A program made the position numbers and the translations under genes. The notes beneath the pieces are model-generated. The model saw only the letters and a program-made list of their open reading frames with translations. It ran no database searches and was not told the DNA's origin. From Sporosarcina sp. FSL K6-2383 (lineage in GTDB: Bacteria; Bacillota; Bacilli; Bacillales_A; Planococcaceae), in NCBI RefSeq assembly GCF_038618305.1, contig NZ_CP152017.1, forward strand, positions 2,519,501 to 2,583,500: a DNA stretch of 64,000 nucleotides, read 5' to 3'. Below, one piece after another: positions 56,064-64,000 of the stretch (the stretch's first letter is position 1; every line of letters begins with the position of its first letter).

Positions 56064-57356
56064 TTATTGAACTAACTTAGCAAAAACCGTATGGAACGCT
56101 TCAACTGTTCGAGCAATATGTTCTTCCGTATGCGCGGTCGATAAGAACATTCCTTCGAATTGAGAAGGTGGTAAGAAAATACCCTCTTCAGCCATTAGGC
56201 GATAGTATTCTGCGAACATGTTGAGATCAGATGTTTTCGCTTTATCATAATCTGTTACTTTTTCATTCGTGAAGAAAAAGCCAATCATCGAGCCAGCACG
56301 GTTCACAGTATGTGGAATATCATACTTCTCCGCCGCCGCACGGAAACCTGCCTCTAACTGATCGCCCAATTTCATGAAATAATCATATGATGCTGGCGTC
56401 AATTTTTTCAATGTTTCAATACCTGCCGTCATCGCCAGTGGATTACCTGACAATGTTCCCGCTTGATAAACAGTTCCCGCAGGTGCTATATTTTCCATAA
56501 TTTCACGCTTCCCACCATATGCACCAACTGGCAGTCCACCACCAATTACTTTGCCAAGGCATGTCAAATCAGGTGTTACACCGAAATGACCTTGTGCACA
56601 GTTATAGCCTACGCGGAAGCCCGTCATCACTTCATCAAAAATCAAAAGCGTGCCGTTGTTTTCTGTTAGCTCACGCAGACCTTCTAGGAAACCAGGTTCA
56701 GGTGGTACAACCCCCATATTACCCGCAACCGGCTCAACAATAATAGCCGCCAAGTCATCACCGAATTCATTGAAAACAGCTTTGACGCTCTCCAAGTCAT
56801 TATAGGCAACTGTAATGGTATTTTTCGCAACTGATTCCGGTACACCTGGGCTATCTGGTAAACCTAGCGTAGCAACACCAGAACCTGCTTTAATGAGCAA
56901 TGAGTCACCGTGTCCGTGGTAACAGCCTTCAAACTTCAAGATTTTATCGCGGCCAGTAAAGCCACGCGCTAAACGCAATGCACTCATCGTCGCTTCCGTT
57001 CCAGATGATACCATACGGACCATTTCAATCGATGGCACACGGTCAATAACGAGCTTCGCTAGTTCGTTCTCTGATAATGTTGGTGCGCCAAAGCTAGTCC
57101 CCGTTTCCGCGACACGCTGGATACCCGCAACAACATCTGGATCCGTGTGACCGAGAATCAGAGGACCCCATGATAGCACGTAGTCAATGTATTCATTACC
57201 ATCAATGTCTGTAATAATTGCGCCTTTTCCGCTGGCCATGAAAATCGGGTCCATATTGACCGATTTGAACGCACGGACAGGCGAGTTCACGCCACCTGGC
57301 AACAAATCTACCGCTTCTGTAAATGCTTGTTTAGACAACTCATAATTTCTTCCCAC
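56064..57356 (-). CDS. hemL: Glutamate-1-semialdehyde 2,1-aminomutase
   Basis: A PLP enzyme making 5-aminolevulinate from glutamate-1-semialdehyde. 430 residues. N-terminal [14 protein letters not shown], phosphate-site [26 protein letters not shown] and the PLP lysine in [17 protein letters not shown]. Starts at the base next to the hemB stop. Last gene of hemAXCDBL. Confidence 0.97.
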   Translation of the reverse strand: MGRNYELSKQAFTEAVDLLPGGVNSPVRAFKSVNMDPIFMASGKGAIITDIDGNEYIDYVLSWGPLILGHTDPDVVAGIQRVAETGTSFGAPTLSENELAKLVIDRVPSIEMVRMVSSGTEATMSALRLARGFTGRDKILKFEGCYHGHGDSLLIKAGSGVATLGLPDSPGVPESVAKNTITVAYNDLESVKAVFNEFGDDLAAIIVEPVAGNMGVVPPEPGFLEGLRELTENNGTLLIFDEVMTGFRVGYNCAQGHFGVTPDLTCLGKVIGGGLPVGAYGGKREIMENIAPAGTVYQAGTLSGNPLAMTAGIETLKKLTPASYDYFMKLGDQLEAGFRAAAEKYDIPHTVNRAGSMIGFFFTNEKVTDYDKAKTSDLNMFAEYYRLMAEEGIFLPPSQFEGMFLSTAHTEEHIARTVEAFHTVFAKLVQ

Positions 57357-58337
57357 TTAGTTCTCCTCCAACCAGCGCGCCGCGTCTTTGGCGTGGTACG
57401 TCATAATCAGATCCGCACCCGCACGCTTCATACTTGTCAACGTTTCAAGAACGACTTTCTTTTCGTCAATCCAATCATTTTGAGCAGCTGCCTTAACCAT
57501 CGCATATTCGCCACTGACATTATAAGCCACAATCGGTAAGACAAAATTATTTTTCACATCACGAATGATATCCAAATACGATAGTGCCGGTTTAACGATT
57601 AAGAAATCTGCACCTTCTGCCACATCTGACTCTGCTTCACGCATTGCTTCTAAGCGATTAGCTGGGTCCATTTGATACGTTTTACGATCCCCAAACTGTG
57701 GTGCCGAACCTGCCGCTTCACGGAACGGACCGTAATAAGCAGAAGCATATTTCACAGCGTAAGACATAATCGGTATATCTAAAAACCCTGCAGCATCCAG
57801 TGCTTGGCGAATTGCAACGACAAAACCATCCATCATATTAGACGGTGCAATAATATCAGCACCCGCTTGTGCCTGGCTAACAGCCGTTCGTGCTAATAAA
57901 TCAAGTGATGGGTCATTCAATACCTTGTCACCCTCAATCACACCACAATGCCCATGATCGGTATACTCGCAAAGACAAGTATCAGCAATGACAATCAGTT
58001 CTGGATGACGTTCTTTGACAAAACGAGTTGCCTGTTGAACAATCCCGTGGTCATGATAAGCCCCCGTACCTGTAGCATCCTTATCGACTGGAACGCCGAA
58101 CAAAATGACCGCATGAATCCCAAGTGCAACAACTTCATCAATTTCAATTGCTAATTGATCTAATGAGAATTGAAAAACACCCGGCATCGAAGACACTGGA
58201 TTTTTTTTATTTTCCCCTTCAACAACAAATAGCGGGTAGATGAAATCTTCTTTACTCAATACCGTTTCTCTCACCATCGCACGTAGTGTAGCTGAATTAC
58301 GTAAACGTCTGTTACGTCTAAATTGTAAGTCTCCCAA
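57357..58337 (-). CDS. hemB: Porphobilinogen synthase (delta-aminolevulinic acid dehydratase)
   Basis: Condenses two ALA into porphobilinogen. 326 residues. Zinc-type cysteine cluster [14 protein letters not shown] (about 121-134), Schiff-base lysines in [16 protein letters not shown] and [12 protein letters not shown], and [13 protein letters not shown] start at 58337 with GGAAGG upstream. Contiguous with hemL. Confidence 0.97.
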   Translation of the reverse strand: MGDLQFRRNRRLRNSATLRAMVRETVLSKEDFIYPLFVVEGENKKNPVSSMPGVFQFSLDQLAIEIDEVVALGIHAVILFGVPVDKDATGTGAYHDHGIVQQATRFVKERHPELIVIADTCLCEYTDHGHCGVIEGDKVLNDPSLDLLARTAVSQAQAGADIIAPSNMMDGFVVAIRQALDAAGFLDIPIMSYAVKYASAYYGPFREAAGSAPQFGDRKTYQMDPANRLEAMREAESDVAEGADFLIVKPALSYLDIIRDVKNNFVLPIVAYNVSGEYAMVKAAAQNDWIDEKKVVLETLTSMKRAGADLIMTYHAKDAARWLEEN

Positions 58338-58339
58338 AG

Positions 58340-59098
58340 TTATCCTTCCTTCCGTCCCGCCAATTCCTCGACGAGGTCCATTAATGTATATGTATCTGGC
58401 TTCACATGAACAGGCGCGCCGACTTCAAAGAGCGCTTTTTCCGTCACATGGCCGATTGCCGCAATCGTATAACCATCCCAACCTACCAAAGGAGCAACTT
58501 CCTCAGCAAATACGCTGACCGCCGAGGGGCTTGCGAACAAGACATTTAGTTGCTTGTTCTCGTGCAATAAATCGATAAGTGAGCCAATTGAATCACTAAC
58601 TTTTTCTGTTGTATAAACCGTCCATTCATCCACCTCAAAAGGTAATTCATCCTTGATGGTGACACCAGCTATTGATCCTCGTAAGAATAATAGACGGCGA
58701 ATAGCCATTTCATCCGGTTTGAATTCTTTAACGAAGACATCCGCGCTGAACACAGTTGGGATGAAGTCAACAGTAAAACCAAGCTTTTCAAGTGCCTCAG
58801 CAGTCCGCGTACCGACTGCTGCAACTTTAGCTGGAATGGTTGCTGACGGAATTGCGTAGCGTTCAAGTTTAGCACCAAATGCAGCCACTGCACTTTGACT
58901 CGTAAAAATTAGCCAATCATACGTCGGACAAGCATTTAAACGAAGCTCATCCGTCGACTCTACCAACTCCGCTACTCGAATCAGTGGGAATGATAGCGGT
59001 ACACCACCATATTGCTTCACACGTTCAAAGACATCTTGTGATTTCGGTGTCCCCGTAAAAATGACCTTTTCCCCTAACAGTGGTTGCCCATTACGCAT
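58340..59098 (-). CDS. hemD: Uroporphyrinogen-III synthase
   Basis: Closes hydroxymethylbilane with D-ring inversion. 252 residues, the divergent two-lobed HemD fold: [20 protein letters not shown] at the start, [30 protein letters not shown], and [16 protein letters not shown] with [15 protein letters not shown] in the second lobe. Overlaps hemC by 8 bp. Confidence 0.95.
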   Translation of the reverse strand: MRNGQPLLGEKVIFTGTPKSQDVFERVKQYGGVPLSFPLIRVAELVESTDELRLNACPTYDWLIFTSQSAVAAFGAKLERYAIPSATIPAKVAAVGTRTAEALEKLGFTVDFIPTVFSADVFVKEFKPDEMAIRRLLFLRGSIAGVTIKDELPFEVDEWTVYTTEKVSDSIGSLIDLLHENKQLNVLFASPSAVSVFAEEVAPLVGWDGYTIAAIGHVTEKALFEVGAPVHVKPDTYTLMDLVEELAGRKEG

Positions 59099-60020
59099 CC
59101 ATTTCCGCCTTCACTTTCTCAATCACTTCAGAAGCTCCTTGTGCACGCAATATCTTGGCAACTTCCTTACCTGCTTCAACAGGATCAGCAGCAACAAAAG
59201 ACTGTTTGAAAATTTGCGTTGCATCCGGGGAAGCAATATAGCCAGTCAATTCAACATTCACACCGTCATATTTTGCAAAGCCTGCAATCGGCACTTGGCA
59301 TGAACCGTCCATTTCCGACAAGAATGTACGCTCGGCTTCAACTTCTTTCCAAGTTTTATCATCAGAAATTTTCGCAAGTTCTGCAAGCAATTCCTGATCA
59401 TCTGCACGACATTCGATTGCTAGCGCACCTTGACCAACTGCTGGAATACAATCTTCAACAGAGATTAGTTCCGTTGCGACATCATCGCTCCAGCCAAGTC
59501 GCTTCATACCCGCTGCCGCAAGAAGAATCGCATCATATTCACCATCGTGCAATTTCTTCAAACGTGTATCGATATTGCCACGTATCCATTGGATGTCTAA
59601 ATCCGGACGTAGCAGCAACAACTGCGAGCTGCGTCGTAAACTAGATGTACCGACAACAGCACCTACTGGTAAATCCATAAGTTTGACATGCCCATTTGAA
59701 ATAAAAGCATCCCGCGCATCTTCACGGGGTGGAATACAGCCAATGACAAGCCCTTCCGGAAGAACTGCTGGCATATCCTTCATACTATGGACAGCAAAAT
59801 CGATTTCTTTATTGTAAAGCGCTTGCTCAATCTCTTTAACAAACAGCCCTTTTCCCCCTACTTTCGAGAGCATAACATCAAGAATCTGATCACCTTTTGT
59901 AACAATTTCCTTCACTTCAAATTCAAACGGTACCCCCGCCGCCTTCATTTGATCAATAAACCAATTCGTTTGAGTCAATGCTAACTTGCTTCTTCTTGAA
60001 CCTACAATGATTTTCCTCAT
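59091..60020 (-). CDS. hemC: Hydroxymethylbilane synthase (porphobilinogen deaminase)
   Basis: Polymerises four porphobilinogens using a dipyrromethane cofactor. 309 residues. [16 protein letters not shown] at the N-terminus, [15 protein letters not shown] with catalytic Asp nearby, [13 protein letters not shown] and the cofactor-binding Cys in [17 protein letters not shown]. Fourth in the operon order A-X-C-D-B-L (third gene). Confidence 0.97.
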   Translation of the reverse strand: MRKIIVGSRRSKLALTQTNWFIDQMKAAGVPFEFEVKEIVTKGDQILDVMLSKVGGKGLFVKEIEQALYNKEIDFAVHSMKDMPAVLPEGLVIGCIPPREDARDAFISNGHVKLMDLPVGAVVGTSSLRRSSQLLLLRPDLDIQWIRGNIDTRLKKLHDGEYDAILLAAAGMKRLGWSDDVATELISVEDCIPAVGQGALAIECRADDQELLAELAKISDDKTWKEVEAERTFLSEMDGSCQVPIAGFAKYDGVNVELTGYIASPDATQIFKQSFVAADPVEAGKEVAKILRAQGASEVIEKVKAEMDA

Positions 60021-60114
60021 ATAATTTCAATCCAACCTTTCATAATCTAATGGACCTGACGTATTTGGCACAGATTTTCATTGCATGTATGCCAGCAGGC
60101 TCAACTATAGTAAG

Positions 60115-60945
60115 TTAGAGCCAAAAATGGAATGTAGACAATTTGCTTGCTAGGAAAAAATTAATAATAACAAACAAGAACGCAAAGATATTCAGCCAAG
60201 CGAAATCGTTTCCTGTCAGCTTGCCACTCCGCCGCAAAAATAATACAGAGCTATAAATCCCCAGAAGAATAAATGATCCCACAATCTTCATATCAAAAAG
60301 TGACCAGTCGTCTAGTGCTACTTGTGCCCACTGCATCCCTAAAATTAGGCTAACCAGCAGCAATGGAATGCCAATGTAAATTGAAGCTTTCATACCGATT
60401 GTTGTTTGATGCAAGGATGGCAGTCGACTAAATTGTTTTGACCATTTCTTTTTCTTCAAAACTTTATAAACTAACAAATATAAAATCGCAAAGACAAAAG
60501 ACATTGAGAATGCTGTATAAGATAAAATCGCAAACATAATATGGATAAATAGCAGCTCTGAAACAAGCGTATCCCCTATCGGCGATTGTGCAATCTGCGC
60601 CGGAGCAAATGTATGAATGGTCATGAAGCAAAAGCCTATGACATTCAAGAAAAAGACAACATGATCTATCTTGTAAAACAAATGCAACACGATGGATAAT
60701 GTAATGAGTAGCCACGCATAAAAGTATATCCCCTCAAACAGAGATAAAATCGGAAATCGTTTTGCTTCTATCATAAAGAACACAAGAAATAGCGTTTGCA
60801 AAATATAAACTACGGACAAAATCCAGAATGCACTTCGGTGTGCAATCCTATCCTTATTCAAATAATCTATAAAATAAAAGACGAGGCTTACTGCGTACAA
60901 GATGACCATCACTTCATGCAGCCTCGCCATCGTCATATCAGCCAT
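60115..60945 (-). CDS. hemX: HemX, CcsA-like integral membrane protein
   Basis: 276 residues, about eight TM helices with the cytochrome-c-assembly (CcsA/ResC-like) pattern, LSYTAFSMSFVFAILYLL and GMKASIYIGIPLLL. In B. subtilis HemX lowers the cellular amount of HemA. Start ATG 60945 gives exactly the B. subtilis length; the in-frame TTG at 60999 has no ribosome site. A terminator-like hairpin separates it from hemA. Confidence 0.93.
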   Translation of the reverse strand: MADMTMARLHEVMVILYAVSLVFYFIDYLNKDRIAHRSAFWILSVVYILQTLFLVFFMIEAKRFPILSLFEGIYFYAWLLITLSIVLHLFYKIDHVVFFLNVIGFCFMTIHTFAPAQIAQSPIGDTLVSELLFIHIMFAILSYTAFSMSFVFAILYLLVYKVLKKKKWSKQFSRLPSLHQTTIGMKASIYIGIPLLLVSLILGMQWAQVALDDWSLFDMKIVGSFILLGIYSSVLFLRRSGKLTGNDFAWLNIFAFLFVIINFFLASKLSTFHFWL

Positions 60946-61022
60946 GATACCATCTCTACCTTTCCACTTAAAAAACAATAAACATATGGGTGGAGCCAAC
61001 CACTTACAATTTATATCCTCTT

Positions 61023-61073
61023 AAAAAAAGAGTATTTTAACACCTACTATACTGCTATAGATGCAAAATACTC
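61023..61073 (-). terminator. Terminator-like hairpin between hemA and hemX
   Basis: GAGTATTTT (61030-61038) pairs with AAAATACTC (61065-61073), with an inner CTATA/TATAG hairpin. The minus strand then runs into T7 (61029-61023). It may partly stop hemA transcripts. Confidence 0.62.
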
Positions 61074-61084
61074 CCTAATCCTAC

Positions 61085-62449
61085 TCAATATTGAACATCA
61101 GGCTGTGTTATCACTGTTCTTTTTACCTTGCTCTTCAAACGATCATTCGCCTGCGTCGCAAGCAAATCCTTTTCTTTAACAACTTCTTCGTCAATTCCAA
61201 AAATTTGCTGGAATAATTCCAGTTTTTCAGTCGCTTTTTTATCCATCACTAACTCTTTTGCCTGTAATATTGGATCCTTCAATAATTGATTGACAATCGA
61301 CTTTGTATGCTTACTTAATATTTTTTTCTCGCGATCCGTCAAATTCGGCATTTTATTCTCAATACTTGCCATCGTTTCTGATTGAATACGATGTGCTTTT
61401 TGACGAAGTGCTGAAATAACAGGAACAACGCCAAGAGTCGCTACCCATTCGTTAAATACGACAATTTCCTGTTCAATCATCAGACCAATTTCTTCGGCAG
61501 CATTTTTTCTTTCCGCAAGATTTGCTTCGACAATGTCTTGCAAATCATCAATATCGTAAAGAAAAACATTTGGTAAATCACCGATACGCGGATCTAAATC
61601 ACGTGGCACCGCAATATCAACCATAAAAATCGGTTTGCCTTTACGTAACCGCTCCGCAAACTGCATCAGTTCATAGTCAATGACGAAACCATTCGCACCT
61701 GTTGAGCTAATGAGAACATCAGCCTCAAGAAGTGCACACTGCAATTCTTTCATTGATTTTGCTTGACCACCGAATTTCTCTGCAAGTTCTTCGGCTTTGG
61801 ACAGTGTCCGATTAATGACAGTCACTTTTCCAACCCCACTGCCATGCAGGTTCTTCACGGCTAACTCGCCCATTTTGCCCGCACCCAGTATCGCAATATT
61901 CTTATCGTTAAGGGAACCGAATATTTTTTTACCTAATTCTACGGCAGCATACGAAACGGACACCGCATTTTCACCAATTGCCGTTTCCGTATGCGCTTTT
62001 TTCGCAAATGTAACTGCCTGTTTAAAGAGCTCGTTGAAAACAGTTCCTGTCGTCCCAATGTTTTGGCCCTCCAAGAAACTATCGCGTACTTGCCCGAGTA
62101 TTTGTGTCTCACCAAGCACCATAGAATCGATACCTGCTGATACACGTAACAGATGCTCAATCGCCCCGTCACTTTCTTGGATAATCAAATGCGACGAAAA
62201 AGACTCTAATGGTAAATCAAACCATTCAGCCAAAAAGTTTTTTACGTAATAACGTCCTGTATGCAATTGATCGACAACGGCATAAATTTCTGTCCGGTTA
62301 CATGTCGATATAATGATATTTTCTAATATACTTTTTTGCTGTTGCAATGTTTGCATCGCTTGTGGCAGCTCCGATTCAATAAAAGATAATTTCTCTCTTA
62401 TCTCAACGGGTGCCGTCCGGTGATTAACACCAACTACGATTGTATACAC
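61085..62449 (-). CDS. hemA: Glutamyl-tRNA reductase
   Basis: NADPH-dependent first step of C5 tetrapyrrole synthesis. 454 residues. [14 protein letters not shown], catalytic Cys50 in [34 protein letters not shown], Rossmann loop [12 protein letters not shown] and C-terminal dimerisation helices. GTG start at 62449 with AAAGGTG upstream. The upstream region has a PerR-like box. Confidence 0.97.
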   Translation of the reverse strand: MYTIVVGVNHRTAPVEIREKLSFIESELPQAMQTLQQQKSILENIIISTCNRTEIYAVVDQLHTGRYYVKNFLAEWFDLPLESFSSHLIIQESDGAIEHLLRVSAGIDSMVLGETQILGQVRDSFLEGQNIGTTGTVFNELFKQAVTFAKKAHTETAIGENAVSVSYAAVELGKKIFGSLNDKNIAILGAGKMGELAVKNLHGSGVGKVTVINRTLSKAEELAEKFGGQAKSMKELQCALLEADVLISSTGANGFVIDYELMQFAERLRKGKPIFMVDIAVPRDLDPRIGDLPNVFLYDIDDLQDIVEANLAERKNAAEEIGLMIEQEIVVFNEWVATLGVVPVISALRQKAHRIQSETMASIENKMPNLTDREKKILSKHTKSIVNQLLKDPILQAKELVMDKKATEKLELFQQIFGIDEEVVKEKDLLATQANDRLKSKVKRTVITQPDVQY

Positions 62450-62562
62450 CAGGTGCCCACACCTTTCACATTCTATTCGTGATTATATTATATCATACGA
62501 CAATTATTTCTCCTTAATAATTTGTGAACAACGTATGACTATGAACAGTTTTAACAGATAAT

Positions 62563-62577
62563 TTATAATGATTCTAA
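62563..62577. promoter_or_regulatory. PerR box-like site upstream of hemA
   Basis: TTATAATGATTCTAA matches the Per box TTATAATnATTATAA at 13 of 14 defined positions. The B. subtilis hemA operon is PerR-repressed, so peroxide-responsive control is likely here too. Confidence 0.72.
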
Positions 62578-62654
62578 TCTATCTTAGTAGTTATTCCGTC
62601 AAAATGCAAAACATCTGCACAGGCTAACGCCTCTAACCTGATAGCAGACAAATA

Positions 62655-62689
62655 AAAAATCCGAAGATAATGATCACCCTCGGATTTTT
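62655..62689 (-). terminator. Terminator of lonA-ysxC
   Basis: AAAAATCCGA (62655-62664) pairs with TCGGATTTTT (62680-62689). T-rich on the minus strand after the stem. Confidence 0.82.
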
Positions 62690-62698
62690 CCATATAGC

Positions 62699-63280
62699 TT
62701 ACATTCTACTTTCGATTTCTCGCCAAGCTTCTTCCATACCAATCCCTTTTTCAGCTGAAAACATAATAAGGGAATCAAAGCTTCTCATCTGAAGTGTTTC
62801 TCGTACAATTTTCAAGTGCTTATCCCATTTCCCTTTTGGAATCTTGTCAGCTTTTGTCGCAACAATAATCGCAGGGATATTATAATTCACCAAAAAGTCG
62901 TACATCAAACAATCATCCTTAGTCGGTGGATGACGTAAATCCACAATTTGAATGACAGCACGCAAATGCTCGCGCTCCACCATATATTGTTGGATGAATT
63001 TCCCCCATGTTTCACGAGATGACTTCGATACTTTTGCATAGCCATATCCCGGGACATCAACGAAAAATAACTGCTCTTCAATTTTATAAAAATTCAGCGT
63101 TTGCGTCTTGCCTGGCTTTGAAGACGTACGAGCAAGACTTTTTCTGCCAATCATCTTATTGATAAATGACGACTTTCCCACATTCGATCGTCCTGCAAGC
63201 GCAAACTCTGGGTATCCTTCAGATGGATATTGTTCTGGCCTCACGGCACTCATAATCATTTCAACGTTATGGACTTTCAT
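62699..63280 (-). CDS. ysxC: Ribosome biogenesis GTPase YsxC/EngB
   Basis: An essential GTPase for 50S maturation. 193 residues. G1 [10 protein letters not shown]2/G3 region [14 protein letters not shown] and [11 protein letters not shown]4 [13 protein letters not shown]5 FSAEKG. Start overlaps the lonA stop by 4 bp, the usual lonA-ysxC pair. Confidence 0.97.
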   Translation of the reverse strand: MKVHNVEMIMSAVRPEQYPSEGYPEFALAGRSNVGKSSFINKMIGRKSLARTSSKPGKTQTLNFYKIEEQLFFVDVPGYGYAKVSKSSRETWGKFIQQYMVEREHLRAVIQIVDLRHPPTKDDCLMYDFLVNYNIPAIIVATKADKIPKGKWDKHLKIVRETLQMRSFDSLIMFSAEKGIGMEEAWREIESRM

Positions 63281-64000
63281 GTTGAAGATTCCTCCAATGC
63301 TATATCGAGAACTTCTTCGGCGTCTGAAACAAGTTTAAAGGTCAACTCTTTCCGAACACTTTCTGGAATATCTTCGATGTCGCGCTCATTTTCACTCGGC
63401 AAGATAATTGTCGTCAAGCCAGCACGATGGGCACTTAGTGTTTTCTCTTTCACGCCACCAATCGGTAACACACGGCCGCGTAGCGTAATTTCACCAGTCA
63501 TACCAACCTCACGACGCACAGGTCGCTTCGTCAACGCTGATACTAGTGCAGTGGCAATTGTTACACCTGCCGATGGACCATCTTTCGGAATTGCGCCTTC
63601 CGGAACATGTATATGGATATCATACGATTCATGGAATTTTGGGTCAATCCCAAACTCTTCTGTTTTTGAACGCACATACGATAATGCAGTTTGCGCAGAC
63701 TCCTTCATCACATCGCCAAGTTTCCCAGTTAGGATCAGTTTTCCTTTCCCAGGTGATAAAGAAACTTCGATTTGCAACGTATCGCCACCCACCTGCGTAT
63801 AAGCAAGTCCTGTTGCCACACCGATTTGATTCACCGTCTCTGCCTGACCGTAGCGAACTTTCTTTTTGCCGATTAATGATTCAAGCGTTTTCGGACTAAC
63901 CGTCACACTTTTCTTCTCACCCGTTACAATCTGTTTCGCGGCTTTACGACAAATACCTGCGATTTCACGCTCTAAACCACGCACACCAGCTTCTCGCGTA
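63277..64000 (-). CDS. lonA: ATP-dependent protease LonA, C-terminal part (runs off the window)
   Basis: About 240 residues of the Lon serine protease, entering the window inside [13 protein letters not shown] at the end of the AAA+ lid. The proteolytic domain is complete: catalytic Ser in [15 protein letters not shown] and Lys in [14 protein letters not shown]. The N-terminal and most of the ATPase domain lie beyond position 64000. A GTG at 63984 is internal, not a start. Overlaps ysxC by 4 bp. Confidence 0.96.
   Translation of the reverse strand, partial: TREAGVRGLEREIAGICRKAAKQIVTGEKKSVTVSPKTLESLIGKKKVRYGQAETVNQIGVATGLAYTQVGGDTLQIEVSLSPGKGKLILTGKLGDVMKESAQTALSYVRSKTEEFGIDPKFHESYDIHIHVPEGAIPKDGPSAGVTIATALVSALTKRPVRREVGMTGEITLRGRVLPIGGVKEKTLSAHRAGLTTIILPSENERDIEDIPESVRKELTFKLVSDAEEVLDIALEESST

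Larger units (their letters stand above)
62450..62698. other. hemA upstream region
   Basis: Contains the ysxC terminator, a PerR-like box and AT-rich sequence. On the minus strand TTGACG (62602-62597) could be a -35, with TAGAAT (62576-62571) at a long 20-bp spacing overlapping the box. A six-codon TTG frame after AAGGAG (near 62510) is too small to call. Confidence 0.5.

Noticed and set aside
62480..62515. Leader peptide upstream of hemA (TTG after AAGGAG, six codons)
   Set aside because: Too short and AT-rich; no attenuator structure accompanies it.

Overview
This window is chromosomal core DNA of a low-to-mid GC, endospore-forming Bacillales bacterium. Protein character and synteny point to the Planococcaceae/Caryophanaceae, most like Sporosarcina; that assignment is an inference. 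Nearly every gene has a counterpart, in the same order, in the Bacillus subtilis stretch lonA-ysxC-hemAXCDBL-spoVID-valS-folC-comC-spoIIB-maf-radC-mreBCD-minCD-spoIVFAB-rplU-prp-rpmA-spo0B-obg-pheBA-safA-yrbC-ruvAB-queA-tgt-yajC-yrbG-spoVB-comN-secDF-yrvD-recJ-apt-rel-dtd-yrvJ-hisS-aspS-6S RNA-tcdA-rarA. I see no phage, insertion sequence, tRNA, rRNA or CRISPR array.

Layout from left to right: rarA (+); a small lipoprotein gene (-); a nitronate-monooxygenase-like flavoenzyme (+) with an Fnr-type palindrome upstream; purU (-); a DUF4349 lipoprotein (+); tcdA (-) and a 6S RNA gene (-). Then come the T-box-controlled hisS-aspS operon (-), a cell-wall amidase (+), and dtd, rel, apt, recJ, a LapA-like gene, secDF and comN (-). 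spoVB (+) is followed by a DUF421 gene (-) and the ruvAB-queA-tgt-yajC cluster (-). The middle holds a KinB-like kinase, yebC, a phosphotransferase-fold gene, safA, pheA/pheB, obg/spo0B, the L21-Prp-L27 operon with its leader, spoIVFA/FB, and the minCD and mreBCD division and shape genes. radC, maf, a SpoIIB-like gene and comC follow. Two tandem diguanylate-cyclase-like genes and a two-gene ATP-grasp operon (+) flank folC. The right end has valS with a T-box, a short SpoVID-like gene, the heme operon hemAXCDBL with a PerR-like box, ysxC and the 3' part of lonA.

Several systems are represented. Sporulation is covered by a KinB-like kinase, Spo0B, SpoIVFA/SpoIVFB, SpoVB, SafA, SpoVID-like and SpoIIB-like proteins. 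Translation is covered by three aminoacyl-tRNA synthetases, L21/L27, Prp, Obg, Dtd, Tgt/QueA and TcdA. There is also genome maintenance (RuvAB, RecJ, RarA, RadC), secretion (SecDF, YajC) and the stringent response (Rel, Apt).

The least ordinary signals lie between genes. One is a family of short hairpins with differing stems and a nearly constant AGGAT-type loop, partly joined to a 39-bp repeat present twice. Another is two tracts of degenerate tandem repeats with an exact 21-bp period. A third is a hisS T-box whose specifier position reads AAC (Asn) overlapping CAC (His). Other oddities are a SpoIVFB without room for a CBS domain, a SpoVID-like protein without LysM, and a phosphotransferase-fold gene beside safA instead of a ysxE next to valS.
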